A stretch of DNA of 64,000 nucleotides from an uncultured Acidobacteriia bacterium (GCA_903892565.1 CAITIX010000318.1:18935-82934), one strand, 5' to 3'. Positions 18,600-28,487 are shown, counted from the stretch's first letter. Translations and numbers: made by a program. The notes: generated from the letters alone by a model not told the origin.

Positions 18600-19067
18600 A
18601 TGGTGGTTCGCTTAGAAGATGATAGCCATCGGCCCGTGGTTGGCGCCGCAGTGAACTTCTTCCTCCCGAATCAAGGCCCCGGCGGCACGTTCATGAACGG
18701 GACCTCCTCCTTAACCACCACCACGGATAGTCGCGGTCGCGCCTACGCCGGCGGTATCCAGTTTAATCAGCAAGCGGGCCCCATGCAGGTTCGCGTGGCG
18801 GCGTCCTACGCGGGGCAGACCGCAAGTGCTGTGATCAATCAGTCCAATACGGTTGGCCCGGTAGTGACCGGTGGACCCGCGAAATCCGGTGGTGGCGGCG
18901 GCATGAGCACGACCACGAAAATTATCATTATTGTCGCCATTGCCGCTGGCGCGGCTGCCGGGGGAATTCTTGCGACCAGAGGGGGCAGCTCTTCCACTCC
19001 CGCTGCGGTCACTCCGACGGCCACGATTGTAGCGGGTCAGCCTACGGTTGGCGCGCCTGCGCCCTAG
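18600..19067 (+). CDS. Hypothetical protein with C-terminal TM segment; probably truncated at the N-terminus by an in-frame TAG at 18501-18503
   Basis: Frame 0 stays coherent upstream: MRDRAPHVVFFAALLAAQLFVA*AWGQQAPGRGISIVVVEGEGGSNNVRSRANRQMVVRLEDD from ATG 18435 (after CTGGAGG). Confidence 0.65.
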   Translation: MVVRLEDDSHRPVVGAAVNFFLPNQGPGGTFMNGTSSLTTTTDSRGRAYAGGIQFNQQAGPMQVRVAASYAGQTASAVINQSNTVGPVVTGGPAKSGGGGGMSTTTKIIIIVAIAAGAAAGGILATRGGSSSTPAAVTPTATIVAGQPTVGAPAP

Positions 19068-19096
19068 AGTTTTCAGGATACGGAGATCTATAGCTT

Positions 19097-20053
19097 ATGA
19101 TGCGAGTCTTCTTAACTGCAACGCTAGCGGGTACGCTGGCCGTGGCCACTGCCCAGGCTCAGGTCGGTCCTCCGATGCTCGGTTATCTGCCCGACGGTGG
19201 AACGCTCCGCGCCATGAAAGGGATTCCGGCTTCGGGCTCTATCGGGCCGCTGCTGGGCTCCGGTCAAACTTTTGGCCAAGTCGCGGTTTCTCCCAGCGGA
19301 TCGTTCGCTCTCGCGACCACCCCTGACGGGGCCGTCGTCGTCTTGACGGTAAATGCGGATGGCACGACGCTGCAAACAGCAGCTATTCAGGGCGCGGTTC
19401 CAGGCAATCTGCAGCTTAGCCCCAACGGCTCGGCGGGTTTGGTCTCGAACGGTGGTCAGTTGCAGGTGATCGTCGGCCTTCCCGGATCTCCCGTCGCCCA
19501 ATCGCCGGTGGACGCCTCCTATTTGGGGAGCGTTTCGGCCTTGGCCGTGAGTGATGGTGGCCAATGGATCGCCGGAGTGTTCGGCGGCGCCGTGAGTGCG
19601 CTTGGCTCCGATGGAACGGCGACGCCTCTTCCCGCGCCGCCCGGTGTGACGGCTCTTGCGTTTTATCACGGAACTGCGGATCTGGCGGCCACGACCGGCA
19701 CCGAGGTGGTCAAGATTTCCGGCCTCGGCGGCACGCCCACAAGCACGGTGCTCTTCGGCGACGCCAGCGCCCCTCCTTCTGCCGTATCGCCCATCGCGCT
19801 CGCGCTTACCGCGGACAATGCGCAGGTTGTGCTCATCGAGCCGGATGGCGGCATTGGACAAATCAATTTAGCGAGCGGCGCGGTGACCACCGCGAATTGT
19901 GGCTGCACGCCGCAGGGTTTGAACGGTTTAGGCGGATCCGTCTTCCGGCTTAGCAATCTGGCCGAAGGCGCCGTGAAGTTATATGACGCGGGCTCCGGGA
20001 GCGTATTATTCGTGCCCCTTGCACCCGCCGGTACTGAAGGAGGCCAGCAGTGA
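19097..20053 (+). CDS. Secreted hypothetical protein, possibly beta-propeller-like
   Basis: Signal peptide MMRVFLTATLAGTLAVATAQAQ; repeated GSFALATTPDGAVVVLT / SALAVSDGGQWIAGVFGG style segments. Confidence 0.75.
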   Translation: MMRVFLTATLAGTLAVATAQAQVGPPMLGYLPDGGTLRAMKGIPASGSIGPLLGSGQTFGQVAVSPSGSFALATTPDGAVVVLTVNADGTTLQTAAIQGAVPGNLQLSPNGSAGLVSNGGQLQVIVGLPGSPVAQSPVDASYLGSVSALAVSDGGQWIAGVFGGAVSALGSDGTATPLPAPPGVTALAFYHGTADLAATTGTEVVKISGLGGTPTSTVLFGDASAPPSAVSPIALALTADNAQVVLIEPDGGIGQINLASGAVTTANCGCTPQGLNGLGGSVFRLSNLAEGAVKLYDAGSGSVLFVPLAPAGTEGGQQ

Positions 20054-22536
20054 CCATCCGCCGCTTTAGCGTCTTCATCGCGTTCCTGCTTGTGACGGCC
20101 TTCGCCGCTTCGGGACAGATTCTCGAGTGGCAAGGCGCGCCGTCGCCCGCCCAGCCACTGCCGTCAGCGGGCTGTGCCCCCACCGGAAACCCCGCCACGA
20201 ACGCGTGCAGTATCTCGACTACAAACACTTACGCCGTTCAGTTGGCGGTGCTGTCTCCGCCGGCGGGGACGCCAACGTATTCGGTGGCCTCTGGCACTTT
20301 ACCGACGGGAATCAATCTATCCACGACCGGACTCCTTACGAGCACGGCGCCGATCCAGAGCGGGCAGTTCACGGTCGCCTTCAAAGCCACGTATGCATCG
20401 CAGACGGTCACTTCGACGACCTATCTCATTACTGTCCCTGGTGGCACGTTCTCCATCGCCCAGAATAGTCTGCCGAACAATGCTGTGGCAGGAACTGCGG
20501 TGAATGCGGGTGGAACTTGGTACACCGCGACCGCCACCGGCGGGACTCCGTTTACATCCGGCGGTAGTACTTATTACACCTGGAGCATCAATGGCCCTGG
20601 GTCCAACCCGGATGGCCTCACGATCGGTGCGCAGACGGGTATCATTTCCGGTATTCCGACCGCGAGCGGTACGTTCAACGTCATCATTGTTGCGACCGAT
20701 TCAACCAACACTTCTACTTCTTTCCAAACAACTCTGAATGTGTCCGCAGCAAGCGGCTTCTTTATCTCGACGACGTCACTGCCGAACGGTAGTACGGCCA
20801 TCGCATATAGCCAACTCCTCACGCAGTCCGGCGGTCCATCGACCGGCGTATCCTGGTCGCTCACATCCGGGACGCTGCCCCCAGGGTTGACGCTCGTAAC
20901 CAATGCGAATTCCACGGCCACCATCAGCGGCACCCCAACATCCTCGGGAACCTATAACTTTAGTGTCCAGGCCAGCTACACCTCCGGGAGCACCTTCACG
21001 GCGAATCAAGCGCTCTCGATTGTCGTCACGCTCTCTGCGAACCTCGCTTTGCCGAATCCGTCCCCGCTTTCCGGTATCCTCGGCCAAACGCTCAGCATGC
21101 AATTCTCCGCAACCGGCGGCACGCAGCCGTACAACTATCGTCTGCAGAGCGGCGTCTTGCCCGTGGGCCTGAGTTTGAATTCCACGTCGGGAACCATCAG
21201 CGGCACGCCCACGCAAATCGGGACCTCCACATTTGTGGTCCAGGTTACGGATGCGAATAATCTCACCGCAACGGCAACGGGTACGATCACCATCCTCACG
21301 AAGCTCACGATGGTGAATCCGCCCACCGCGACGGGCAGCCTGAATCAAAACATTTCGCTGCAATTCACAGCATCGGGCGGTACTCCTACGTATACGTACT
21401 CGCTGCAGACGGGCGTTCTGCCGCCCGGTACAGTGTTGAATCAGCAAACCGGCCAGATTACGGGAGTTGCCACACAGGTTGGCGTCTACACCTTCACGGT
21501 GCTGGCGAACGATTCCTCCGTGCCCACGCAGGCTGCCACGGCAACCGGCACCATTACGATTGCTACGCCGATCACGATGGCGAATCCCGCCAACGGCTCC
21601 GGAATCGTCGGGCAATCCCTCTCCGTGCAATTCACGGCCACGGGCGGAACGGCGCCCTATACCTATTTGTTCCAAGCGGGCACCTTGCCGACCGGAACAA
21701 CGCTCGATCCGGCGACCGGTTTGGTCACGGGTACGCTCACCCAGGCGGGGCCGTTCGTCTTTGTTATCCAAGCAAAGGATTCCAACGGATCTATCACGAC
21801 CGCTCAGGGCACGGTCAATGTTGTTCTGGCCAATATCTCCTCCGTGACGATTACGCCGAGCGGCCCTCTTGCGCTGGCTAAACAAATTCCGGTCACGGTC
21901 TCGATTGGAGCACCCATTAACCAACAAGTTACCGGATCGCTGCAGGTCGCGTATCAGCGCGCATTCGATGGCCAAGGGAGCCGTGAGGTTGTGTTCACCA
22001 ACGGCGTCCAGTTTATTAATTTCACGATTCCAGTCGGTCAGACGACGGTTCCACTTCCGGCCAACTTTGCCCTCATCACCGGCACGGCGACCGGAGCGGG
22101 CCAAATCGCCGTCAGCTTCCGGGATTCGCTGGGAAACAACATCACGGCGGCATCGGTGCAGCCGGTCGTCTTCTCCATTGCAGGCACGGCTCCCGTGATC
22201 TCTTCGTTTAAGATTTCGCAGCCGATCAACGGCATTTACACGGCCACCGTGAGCGGCTATTCCAGCACGCTTTCGATGACCACGGGCGTGTTTACCTTCA
22301 CGGCCACCACCGGGACGAATCTGGCATCATCCACCATCACGGTTCCACTGGCCGCGGCATTTGCCAACTGGTACGGCACGTCGCAGTCGAACCAATACGG
22401 CGGACAATTTTCACTGACGGTGCCGTTCGCCTTCAGCGTTGCAAACGGCGTCAGTACCAATCCGATTGCGGCGGCTACCGTGACTTTGACCAATTCGGTC
22501 GGGTCTACTACATCGGCGTCGGCGAATCCGCAGTAG
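20050..22536 (+). CDS. Secreted protein with multiple putative-Ig (He_PIG-like) repeats
   Basis: Signal peptide; repeated ATGGT.PYTY.L..G.LP.G..L...TG.ISGTPT..GT..F.V; GTG start overlaps the previous stop (GTGA). Confidence 0.9.
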   Translation: MTIRRFSVFIAFLLVTAFAASGQILEWQGAPSPAQPLPSAGCAPTGNPATNACSISTTNTYAVQLAVLSPPAGTPTYSVASGTLPTGINLSTTGLLTSTAPIQSGQFTVAFKATYASQTVTSTTYLITVPGGTFSIAQNSLPNNAVAGTAVNAGGTWYTATATGGTPFTSGGSTYYTWSINGPGSNPDGLTIGAQTGIISGIPTASGTFNVIIVATDSTNTSTSFQTTLNVSAASGFFISTTSLPNGSTAIAYSQLLTQSGGPSTGVSWSLTSGTLPPGLTLVTNANSTATISGTPTSSGTYNFSVQASYTSGSTFTANQALSIVVTLSANLALPNPSPLSGILGQTLSMQFSATGGTQPYNYRLQSGVLPVGLSLNSTSGTISGTPTQIGTSTFVVQVTDANNLTATATGTITILTKLTMVNPPTATGSLNQNISLQFTASGGTPTYTYSLQTGVLPPGTVLNQQTGQITGVATQVGVYTFTVLANDSSVPTQAATATGTITIATPITMANPANGSGIVGQSLSVQFTATGGTAPYTYLFQAGTLPTGTTLDPATGLVTGTLTQAGPFVFVIQAKDSNGSITTAQGTVNVVLANISSVTITPSGPLALAKQIPVTVSIGAPINQQVTGSLQVAYQRAFDGQGSREVVFTNGVQFINFTIPVGQTTVPLPANFALITGTATGAGQIAVSFRDSLGNNITAASVQPVVFSIAGTAPVISSFKISQPINGIYTATVSGYSSTLSMTTGVFTFTATTGTNLASSTITVPLAAAFANWYGTSQSNQYGGQFSLTVPFAFSVANGVSTNPIAAATVTLTNSVGSTTSASANPQ

Positions 22537-23077
22537 TCGATTCCGGCTCGTAAAAACTCAGGGTGTTATCGCCCTGCTGGATCACCCGGGTACGGCGCAA
22601 AACGCCGTACCCTTCTTTCATTTTGCAGCGCTTGGAATGCTGGGCGATTACCAACCCCGGCGCATCCTTCGCAAGCTTTTCCAGGATCAATTCGTATTCC
22701 TGCTCCATCTCGTACGGCGGATCCAAAAATACGATGCATGTCTCTGTTGGACGCACCATTCGGTCCACCAGCCCCACTGCCTTGCCCTGCCGAACCTCTG
22801 CGCGTTTGGTCAGTCCCAGCGTGGTGATATTCGAGCGCAGCGTATCTAAAGCCGCTTTGCCGCGCTCCACGAAGATCGCTCTCGCCGCGCCGCGGCTTAT
22901 CGCCTCAATTCCTACGGCTCCCGTCCCCGCGTAGAGATCGACGAACACAGCGCCATCGATGCGTGGCGCCAAAACATTGAAGAGCGTCTCGCGCAGCCGA
23001 TCGGGCGTCGGGCGCGTCTCCGTCCCCGGAACACTTGCCAATCGTCGACTTCGCAGCTCACCGCCAATCACTCGCAT
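22508..23077 (-). CDS. rsmD: 16S rRNA (guanine966-N2)-methyltransferase
   Basis: MRVIGGELRSRRL...TRPTPDRLRETLFNVL...DLYAGTGAVGIEAISRGA...FLDPPYE. Confidence 0.93.
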   Translation of the reverse strand: MRVIGGELRSRRLASVPGTETRPTPDRLRETLFNVLAPRIDGAVFVDLYAGTGAVGIEAISRGAARAIFVERGKAALDTLRSNITTLGLTKRAEVRQGKAVGLVDRMVRPTETCIVFLDPPYEMEQEYELILEKLAKDAPGLVIAQHSKRCKMKEGYGVLRRTRVIQQGDNTLSFYEPESTTADSPTPM

Positions 23078-23080
23078 CTT

Positions 23081-25183
23081 TTATCCCACCAATACAAGGC
23101 CATAACGCCGCTGCCAGTGATCCCGAATGTAACCGACCACGCGCCGCAATTCGACATCAGAACTCGGCTGCCGGATGAACGACTGTGCCTGCCCGCGCGC
23201 GACCTCCAGAACATCGGTATCGCGCAGAATATTCGCCACGCGCAACGCCGGCACACCCGATTGCCGGGTACCGAAAAACTCCCCAGGACCACGCAAACGC
23301 AAATCCGTTTCGGCGATCTCAAACCCGTCGTTGGATTTCACCAGTGTTCGGATTCTTTCCCGCCCCGCGTCGCTCAACTTGCCTGTGACCAGAATGCAGT
23401 AGCTCTGCTCGCCGCCGCGGCCCACGCGGCCTCGCAACTGGTGCAACTGCGCCAAGCCAAACCGCTCCGCCTGTTCGACCACCATCACCGTGGCATTGGG
23501 GACATCCACCCCGACCTCAATCACTGTCGTGGCCACCAAAATCTTCGTCTCGCCTTTCGAGAACTTTTCCATCGCCGCTTCTTTGTCGGCGGCAGGCAGC
23601 TTTCCATGCAGCAGGCCCACGGGGACCAGCGGGAAAACAATCTTCGACAAATGTTCATACATCTTCAGCGCGGCCTTCATGGCCTGTGTTTCCGATTCCT
23701 CAATCACCGGATACACGACATATGCTTGCCGCCCCGCCTGAATCTGTTTCTTGACAGACGACCAGACCTGCTCGACGCGATCTTCCGTGACGTGTTCCGT
23801 CACAATCGGCTTGCGGCCTGGAGGCATCTCGTCAATCACGCTCACATCGAGATCGCCGTAAATGGTCAGCGCCAGCGTGCGCGGAATAGGCGTCGCCGTC
23901 ATCACCAGAACGTCCGGATGGGCTCCCTTTTCCATCAGCGCTTGCCTCTGTTCCACACCAAACCTGTGTTGCTCGTCGACAATCGCCAGCCCCAGCTTGT
24001 GGAACTCCACATCGGGCTCCAGCAGCGCGTGTGTCCCGACAATCACGTGCGCGAGGCCAGCGGCAGCCAGCCTCCGCAGCTGCAGCTTCTCGCGCGCCGT
24101 GCAGGATCCCGTCATCAGGATCACCACATAGCCCAGCTTCCCCAACTGCCGTTTGAAGGAGAAATAATGCTGCGTCGCCAGAATTTCGGTGGGCGCCAGC
24201 ACCGCTACCTGATAGCCGTTCTCGATGGCAATGATCGCGGCTTCCATCGCAACCAGTGTCTTGCCGCTTCCGACGTCCCCTTGCAGCAATCGATACATCG
24301 GATGAGGCTCCGCCATGTCGCGCGCAATCTCGCCCAATACTTTTTTCTGCGCGCCCGTCGGACGAAACGGCAGCATTTCTTTGATGCGCTCTCGAACGCG
24401 TTCTGTGAGCGCAAAAGCGATGCCTGGCTGCTGCCGCGCTTTGGTGCGCTTCAATTCCAGGCCGCATTCCAGCCAGAAGAATTCCTCGAAAATCAGGCGG
24501 AATTGCGCGGGAGAACGAAACGCATTCAAGAGCCGCAGGTCCGCGTTTGGCCCCGGACGATGCAGCTCTTGCAGGGCTGTCCATAAGTCCGGCAACTTGA
24601 GCATTGTACGAATCCCTGAAGGCAGAGGATCTTCGGTGATCGGCGCGATGCTCGCGAGGATCCGATTCGTCAGCGTCCGCAGCGCGCGCGTATTGACCTT
24701 GCCCGCCGCCTCGTAAATCGGGACAATGCGGCCCGTGTGGAGCGACGCGTCACCCTCGTCATCCACGCTCGAAAGGATCTCGTATTCGGGATGCATCATC
24801 GCCAAGTGGCCCGTGTAAGAATCGAACTCTACCTTGCCGAACAGAGACACGCGCTGCCCCGGTGCGAATACGTCCGACAAATAACCACCGTGAAACCACT
24901 TGCCCGTGAGCAATCCGCCCGTTGCGTCCGTGAAGCGAACCTGGAACAGCCCCACCTTGCGCCGCGGCATTCCCGTGGTTTTTGCCGATTGCACTTCGGC
25001 CAATACCGTCGCCATTTCGCCCGGCGCAAGATCGCGAATCGGTTTCACGTTGGTGCGATCTTCGTACCGAAACGGCGCGTACGTGAGCAGATCTTCCACC
25101 ACGCGCAGGCCCTTCGCCTCGAGCATGGCGGCTCGGGCTGGGCCAACGCCCTTCACGTACATGAGTGGAGTGGAAAGGTCCAA
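23081..25183 (-). CDS. recG: ATP-dependent DNA helicase RecG
   Basis: LQGDVGSGKTLVA, VDEQHRFGVEQR, QLRGRVGRGGEQSYCIL, RLRGPGEFFGTRQSG. Confidence 0.96.
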   Translation of the reverse strand: MDLSTPLMYVKGVGPARAAMLEAKGLRVVEDLLTYAPFRYEDRTNVKPIRDLAPGEMATVLAEVQSAKTTGMPRRKVGLFQVRFTDATGGLLTGKWFHGGYLSDVFAPGQRVSLFGKVEFDSYTGHLAMMHPEYEILSSVDDEGDASLHTGRIVPIYEAAGKVNTRALRTLTNRILASIAPITEDPLPSGIRTMLKLPDLWTALQELHRPGPNADLRLLNAFRSPAQFRLIFEEFFWLECGLELKRTKARQQPGIAFALTERVRERIKEMLPFRPTGAQKKVLGEIARDMAEPHPMYRLLQGDVGSGKTLVAMEAAIIAIENGYQVAVLAPTEILATQHYFSFKRQLGKLGYVVILMTGSCTAREKLQLRRLAAAGLAHVIVGTHALLEPDVEFHKLGLAIVDEQHRFGVEQRQALMEKGAHPDVLVMTATPIPRTLALTIYGDLDVSVIDEMPPGRKPIVTEHVTEDRVEQVWSSVKKQIQAGRQAYVVYPVIEESETQAMKAALKMYEHLSKIVFPLVPVGLLHGKLPAADKEAAMEKFSKGETKILVATTVIEVGVDVPNATVMVVEQAERFGLAQLHQLRGRVGRGGEQSYCILVTGKLSDAGRERIRTLVKSNDGFEIAETDLRLRGPGEFFGTRQSGVPALRVANILRDTDVLEVARGQAQSFIRQPSSDVELRRVVGYIRDHWQRRYGLVLVG

Positions 25184-25249
25184 GGCTTCGAAGGGATTCG
25201 TGGTTACGAAAACTGCGCTCTGTTCAAAAGAAGCGCGTCGCTCCTAGTG

Positions 25250-25255
25250 TACAAT
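25250..25255 (+). promoter_or_regulatory. Candidate fabI -10 box (TACAAT)
   Basis: TACAAT ends 8 nt before ATG 25264. Confidence 0.45.
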
Positions 25256-25263
25256 GCGATTTC

Positions 25264-26028
25264 ATGCCTCAATTACTGGAAGGAAAGACGGCGCTCATTC
25301 TCGGGATCGCCAATCGCTGGAGTTTGGCCTACGCCATCGCGCAAGCCTATCAACGAGAGGGCGCCCACATCCTGCTGACGTATCAAAACGAACGCCTCAA
25401 AAAAACAGTAGAAGAATTGGGCGCGTCCCTCGGAGCCGCGCGCATCATCGAATGCGACGTCACTCGCGAAGAAGATCTCGCGCGTCTTGGTGAATCGCTT
25501 GCCGGTGAGAAGTTGCACGCCGTGGTTCACGCTATCGCGTTCGCCAACGCAGAGGATTTGAGCCGCCCGTTTGTCGAAACCTCGCGTGACGGATTTGCGC
25601 TGGCCCACAACGTCAGCGTTTATTCGTTGGTCTCCGTGGCTCGCGTCGCCGCGCCTCATATGACCGAAGGTGGCGCCATCATTACGCTCACCTATCTGGG
25701 AGCCACGCGCGTGGTCGCGAATTACAACGTCATGGGCGTCGCCAAGGCCGCGCTCGAAGCCACTGTGCGCTATCTCGCCAGCGAACTGGGCGAAAAGAAC
25801 ATTCGCGTCAACGCGATTTCCGCGGGTCCGGTAAAGACCGCCGCTGCACGCGGCATCAAGGATTTCTCCACGGTCCTGGAAAAAGTGGAAGCGCGCGCGC
25901 CCATGCGCCGCAACGTCACACCGGCTGAAGTCGGCGATGTCGCTGTTTTTCTTGCGAGCGATTTAGGACGCGGCGTCACCGGCGATGTCCTGTTTGTCGA
26001 CGCCGGCTATCACATCATGGGGCTATAG
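25264..26028 (+). CDS. fabI: Enoyl-[acyl-carrier-protein] reductase
   Basis: MPQLLEGKTALILGIANRWSLAYAIA; Y-X6-K (YNVMGVAKAAL); RVNAISAGPVKTAAARGI. Start MPQLLEG at 25264. Confidence 0.93.
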   Translation: MPQLLEGKTALILGIANRWSLAYAIAQAYQREGAHILLTYQNERLKKTVEELGASLGAARIIECDVTREEDLARLGESLAGEKLHAVVHAIAFANAEDLSRPFVETSRDGFALAHNVSVYSLVSVARVAAPHMTEGGAIITLTYLGATRVVANYNVMGVAKAALEATVRYLASELGEKNIRVNAISAGPVKTAAARGIKDFSTVLEKVEARAPMRRNVTPAEVGDVAVFLASDLGRGVTGDVLFVDAGYHIMGL

Positions 26029-26052
26029 CCGCCAACAAGCACCGCTCTGTAT

Positions 26053-27927
26053 TCAAGGCTCCACGCGCGGTTTGACGATCGCCTCGATCCAGTCCATCTT
26101 CTTTTCATCGCGCTCCAGTCGTGGATATTTTTCGCCATCGTGGTAATCCACATTCAATGTCCGCGTGCTGCCGCCGCTCTTCGTGATCAACTCGATGCCA
26201 TTCTCCGAGCTTGCCGCTGCATCCCGAATGGCCTCGCGCATTTGATCCAGCGAGAACGCGTGCCCATTCACAAATGTGATCGTCGAGCCCGGCGTCACGC
26301 CGGGTTTCTGCGCCGGGCTGCCGATCATCACATCTTTCACCGCGCCGTCGTTCTTCACAATCATGCCTATGGAAAACACTAAGTCCGCCGTCTTGCGCTC
26401 TTCCTCCGAAGCCGCCCAGTACCCGGAGCGCTTCTCTCCGAGCACCAGCTTCCATCCTGCGTTCGCGATTCCCTCGCGCGGAGTATGGCTGCCCACGGAA
26501 TCCACGCGTTGCGCAAAAAACGTTTCCCAGTCATAAGGCTGAATTGCTTGCAGCGCGGTCACGACCTCGGCCCGTGTGTACGACTTCACGGCCGCCTCGC
26601 TCTTTTCTCCACCGAAAAACGCGCGACAGAAATCGTCCAACGATCTCGCGCCCTTCGACTTCTGCCGGATCATCGTGTCGATGTCGAACCACAACAGCGC
26701 GCCTTCCGTATAGAAATCCACACTCCGGCGCAGGGCCGAATAATCGTCGCGTGATTCATATAAGATCTGCGCCGATACCGCCGTATCCGTCAACGACCTC
26801 CACTTCCTCCCGGACGATTCATCCAGCAGCGCCGCATCGCGCGCCAACCAATCGCGAAAGCGCTCGGGACTTCCCAGTCCGCTTCGCGTGGCCAGCACCT
26901 CGCCCAAATATTCCGTCAGCCCTTCGTAGATCCACAGCAAATCGCCCCGCATCGGCTCGTTGTAATTCGTGGTGATCAATCCCTCGGGCCGACGATACCT
27001 GCCGTTCCACGAGTGAACGAATTCGTGTGCCAGCATATCCGCGTCGAATTGCAGAACGGATTCGTCCGTCAACGTGCGTGCCGCCAGGCGATCGTCGCTC
27101 GATTCGTGATGCTCCAGCCCGAAGTTCGCCACAAAATCGCTCAACGCCAATAGAAAGTGATACTGGCTGTAGTGCCTGGCGCCGAACAGCGCGTTTGTCT
27201 CGGCCAGCAAGCGTTTCTGATGCTCAATCCATTCGGGCGTGGTTGCAATCAGGCGATCTTCGTCGGCGGCGATATGCAGGAAATGCGGCGCGCCATCGAC
27301 CATGCCGAGGTCGATGTTTTTGAAATGCGCACCCGAGAGCACCGGGGAATCGATCAGCGTCACCAAAGAAACGGGACGGAACTCGATCTCGGAATTCCTT
27401 GCCCGAGCAATCGGCAACGCCGTTCCGTACTGCCATCCTGCAGGGAGCCGCAGTTTGGCCTGATAGCGCAGGCGCTCGGCAGGCGTGCCCTGCGGATAGA
27501 GCACAAATTGATTCCAACTCAGGATCGCGAGCTCCGGTGTCATCGACGAGCCTGACGAAAAGCCGCCTGCATCCGGCGGAGAAATGAAATCGAACGTCGC
27601 GTCCACAGACTGGCTGCCTGCGGGAACATTCACGTGAAAGGCGAACAGATCCACGTTGCCGCGCTTCCATGTCAGCGCCTGACCACCCGCGCTGAAGTGG
27701 AGATTCACCAAATCCGCGATGGGTCCCGTTGGCCCGTGCTCGCCCGGGATCCATTTCGGATACAACAATGTCAGTGGTCCAGGCGCGGCCGGCAGCGTGA
27801 GTCTGACGTGAATCAGCCGCCGAGGCGCGTCAGTTGCATCTACTTCGAGCTTTGCTACGTCTTGCGCCGATGCATGGCCCAGAGCCGCAAATGTCGCAAG
27901 GATGACGATCCGCGCTGCGCGTCGCAT
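26053..27927 (-). CDS. M61-family metallopeptidase with C-terminal PDZ
   Basis: HEFVHSWNGRYRRPEGL zinc motif; C-terminal PAQKPGVTPGSTITFVNGHAFS PDZ-like; signal peptide from 27927. Confidence 0.9.
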   Translation of the reverse strand: MRRAARIVILATFAALGHASAQDVAKLEVDATDAPRRLIHVRLTLPAAPGPLTLLYPKWIPGEHGPTGPIADLVNLHFSAGGQALTWKRGNVDLFAFHVNVPAGSQSVDATFDFISPPDAGGFSSGSSMTPELAILSWNQFVLYPQGTPAERLRYQAKLRLPAGWQYGTALPIARARNSEIEFRPVSLVTLIDSPVLSGAHFKNIDLGMVDGAPHFLHIAADEDRLIATTPEWIEHQKRLLAETNALFGARHYSQYHFLLALSDFVANFGLEHHESSDDRLAARTLTDESVLQFDADMLAHEFVHSWNGRYRRPEGLITTNYNEPMRGDLLWIYEGLTEYLGEVLATRSGLGSPERFRDWLARDAALLDESSGRKWRSLTDTAVSAQILYESRDDYSALRRSVDFYTEGALLWFDIDTMIRQKSKGARSLDDFCRAFFGGEKSEAAVKSYTRAEVVTALQAIQPYDWETFFAQRVDSVGSHTPREGIANAGWKLVLGEKRSGYWAASEEERKTADLVFSIGMIVKNDGAVKDVMIGSPAQKPGVTPGSTITFVNGHAFSLDQMREAIRDAAASSENGIELITKSGGSTRTLNVDYHDGEKYPRLERDEKKMDWIEAIVKPRVEP

Positions 27928-28063
27928 GCTACTGATGGTAGCAAGCCGGGACGAAATCCCGGCTGCGCCTCCAAGAATCGACGTCGCACAAGAAACCGGC
28001 TCCGCGGCCAAAAAAATCGACAGCCGCCACGAAAAACTCGTGTCGTGGAGATGCAGGCCTTGT

Positions 28064-28069
28064 TATACT
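28064..28069 (+). promoter_or_regulatory. Candidate -10 box (TATACT) for tRNA-Leu
   Basis: TATACT 25 bp before the mature 5' end; -35 is weak. Confidence 0.4.
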
Positions 28070-28094
28070 GGTAAGTGCCAGTCATTTCCTCGTT

Positions 28095-28181
28095 GCTGGA
28101 GTGGCGGAACTGGCAGACGCACGGGACTCAAAATCCCGCGACCGCAAGGTCATGTGGGTTCGACCCCCACCTCCAGCACCA
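28095..28181 (+). tRNA. tRNA-Leu (anticodon CAA), CCA encoded
   Basis: Acceptor stem GCTGGAG/CTCCAGC, anticodon arm GGGA-CTCAAAA-TCCC, T arm GTGGGTTCGACCCCCAC, long variable arm, 3' ACCA. Confidence 0.95.
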
Positions 28182-28471
28182 CTGTTAAATCAGCACTATG
28201 CCTTGAATATGCTCCGCCAGCGTGCCGTAGACGGCGCGCCATCCAGCACACTCAGGGAGAATGCGTCACCAAAGTTCCTAACTGGTTCGCCAATTTCCGG
28301 ACCGAGCGTGATGCGGAAGCTAAGCGCATCGATGCGCCTTAACCGTCCCCGAGTCACGGAAGAAGGGCATCAAGCCAGCAGCCGATCTCTTGTCGTGAAT
28401 GTGCGCCGCACGCCCTGCGCTCTCGCCCGGAGGCGGAAGACCACGTGGCCGATCTCTGGTCAATCTCGCTC

Positions 28472-28487
28472 CTGAACATCTGTTCAG
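28472..28487. promoter_or_regulatory. Putative operator upstream of the tolC-RND operon
   Basis: CTGAACA-TC-TGTTCAG perfect 7-bp inverted repeat. Confidence 0.45.

Noticed and set aside
20776-22104. 442-aa minus-strand ORF opposite the Ig-repeat gene
   Set aside because: Arg/Gly-rich translation typical of antisense frames in high-GC coding DNA.
23117-24586. 489-aa plus-strand ORF opposite recG
   Set aside because: recG motifs are intact on the other strand; this product is Arg/His/Gln-rich without motifs.
28101-28475. 124-aa ORF running through tRNA-Leu
   Set aside because: Begins inside the tRNA gene and has no motif.
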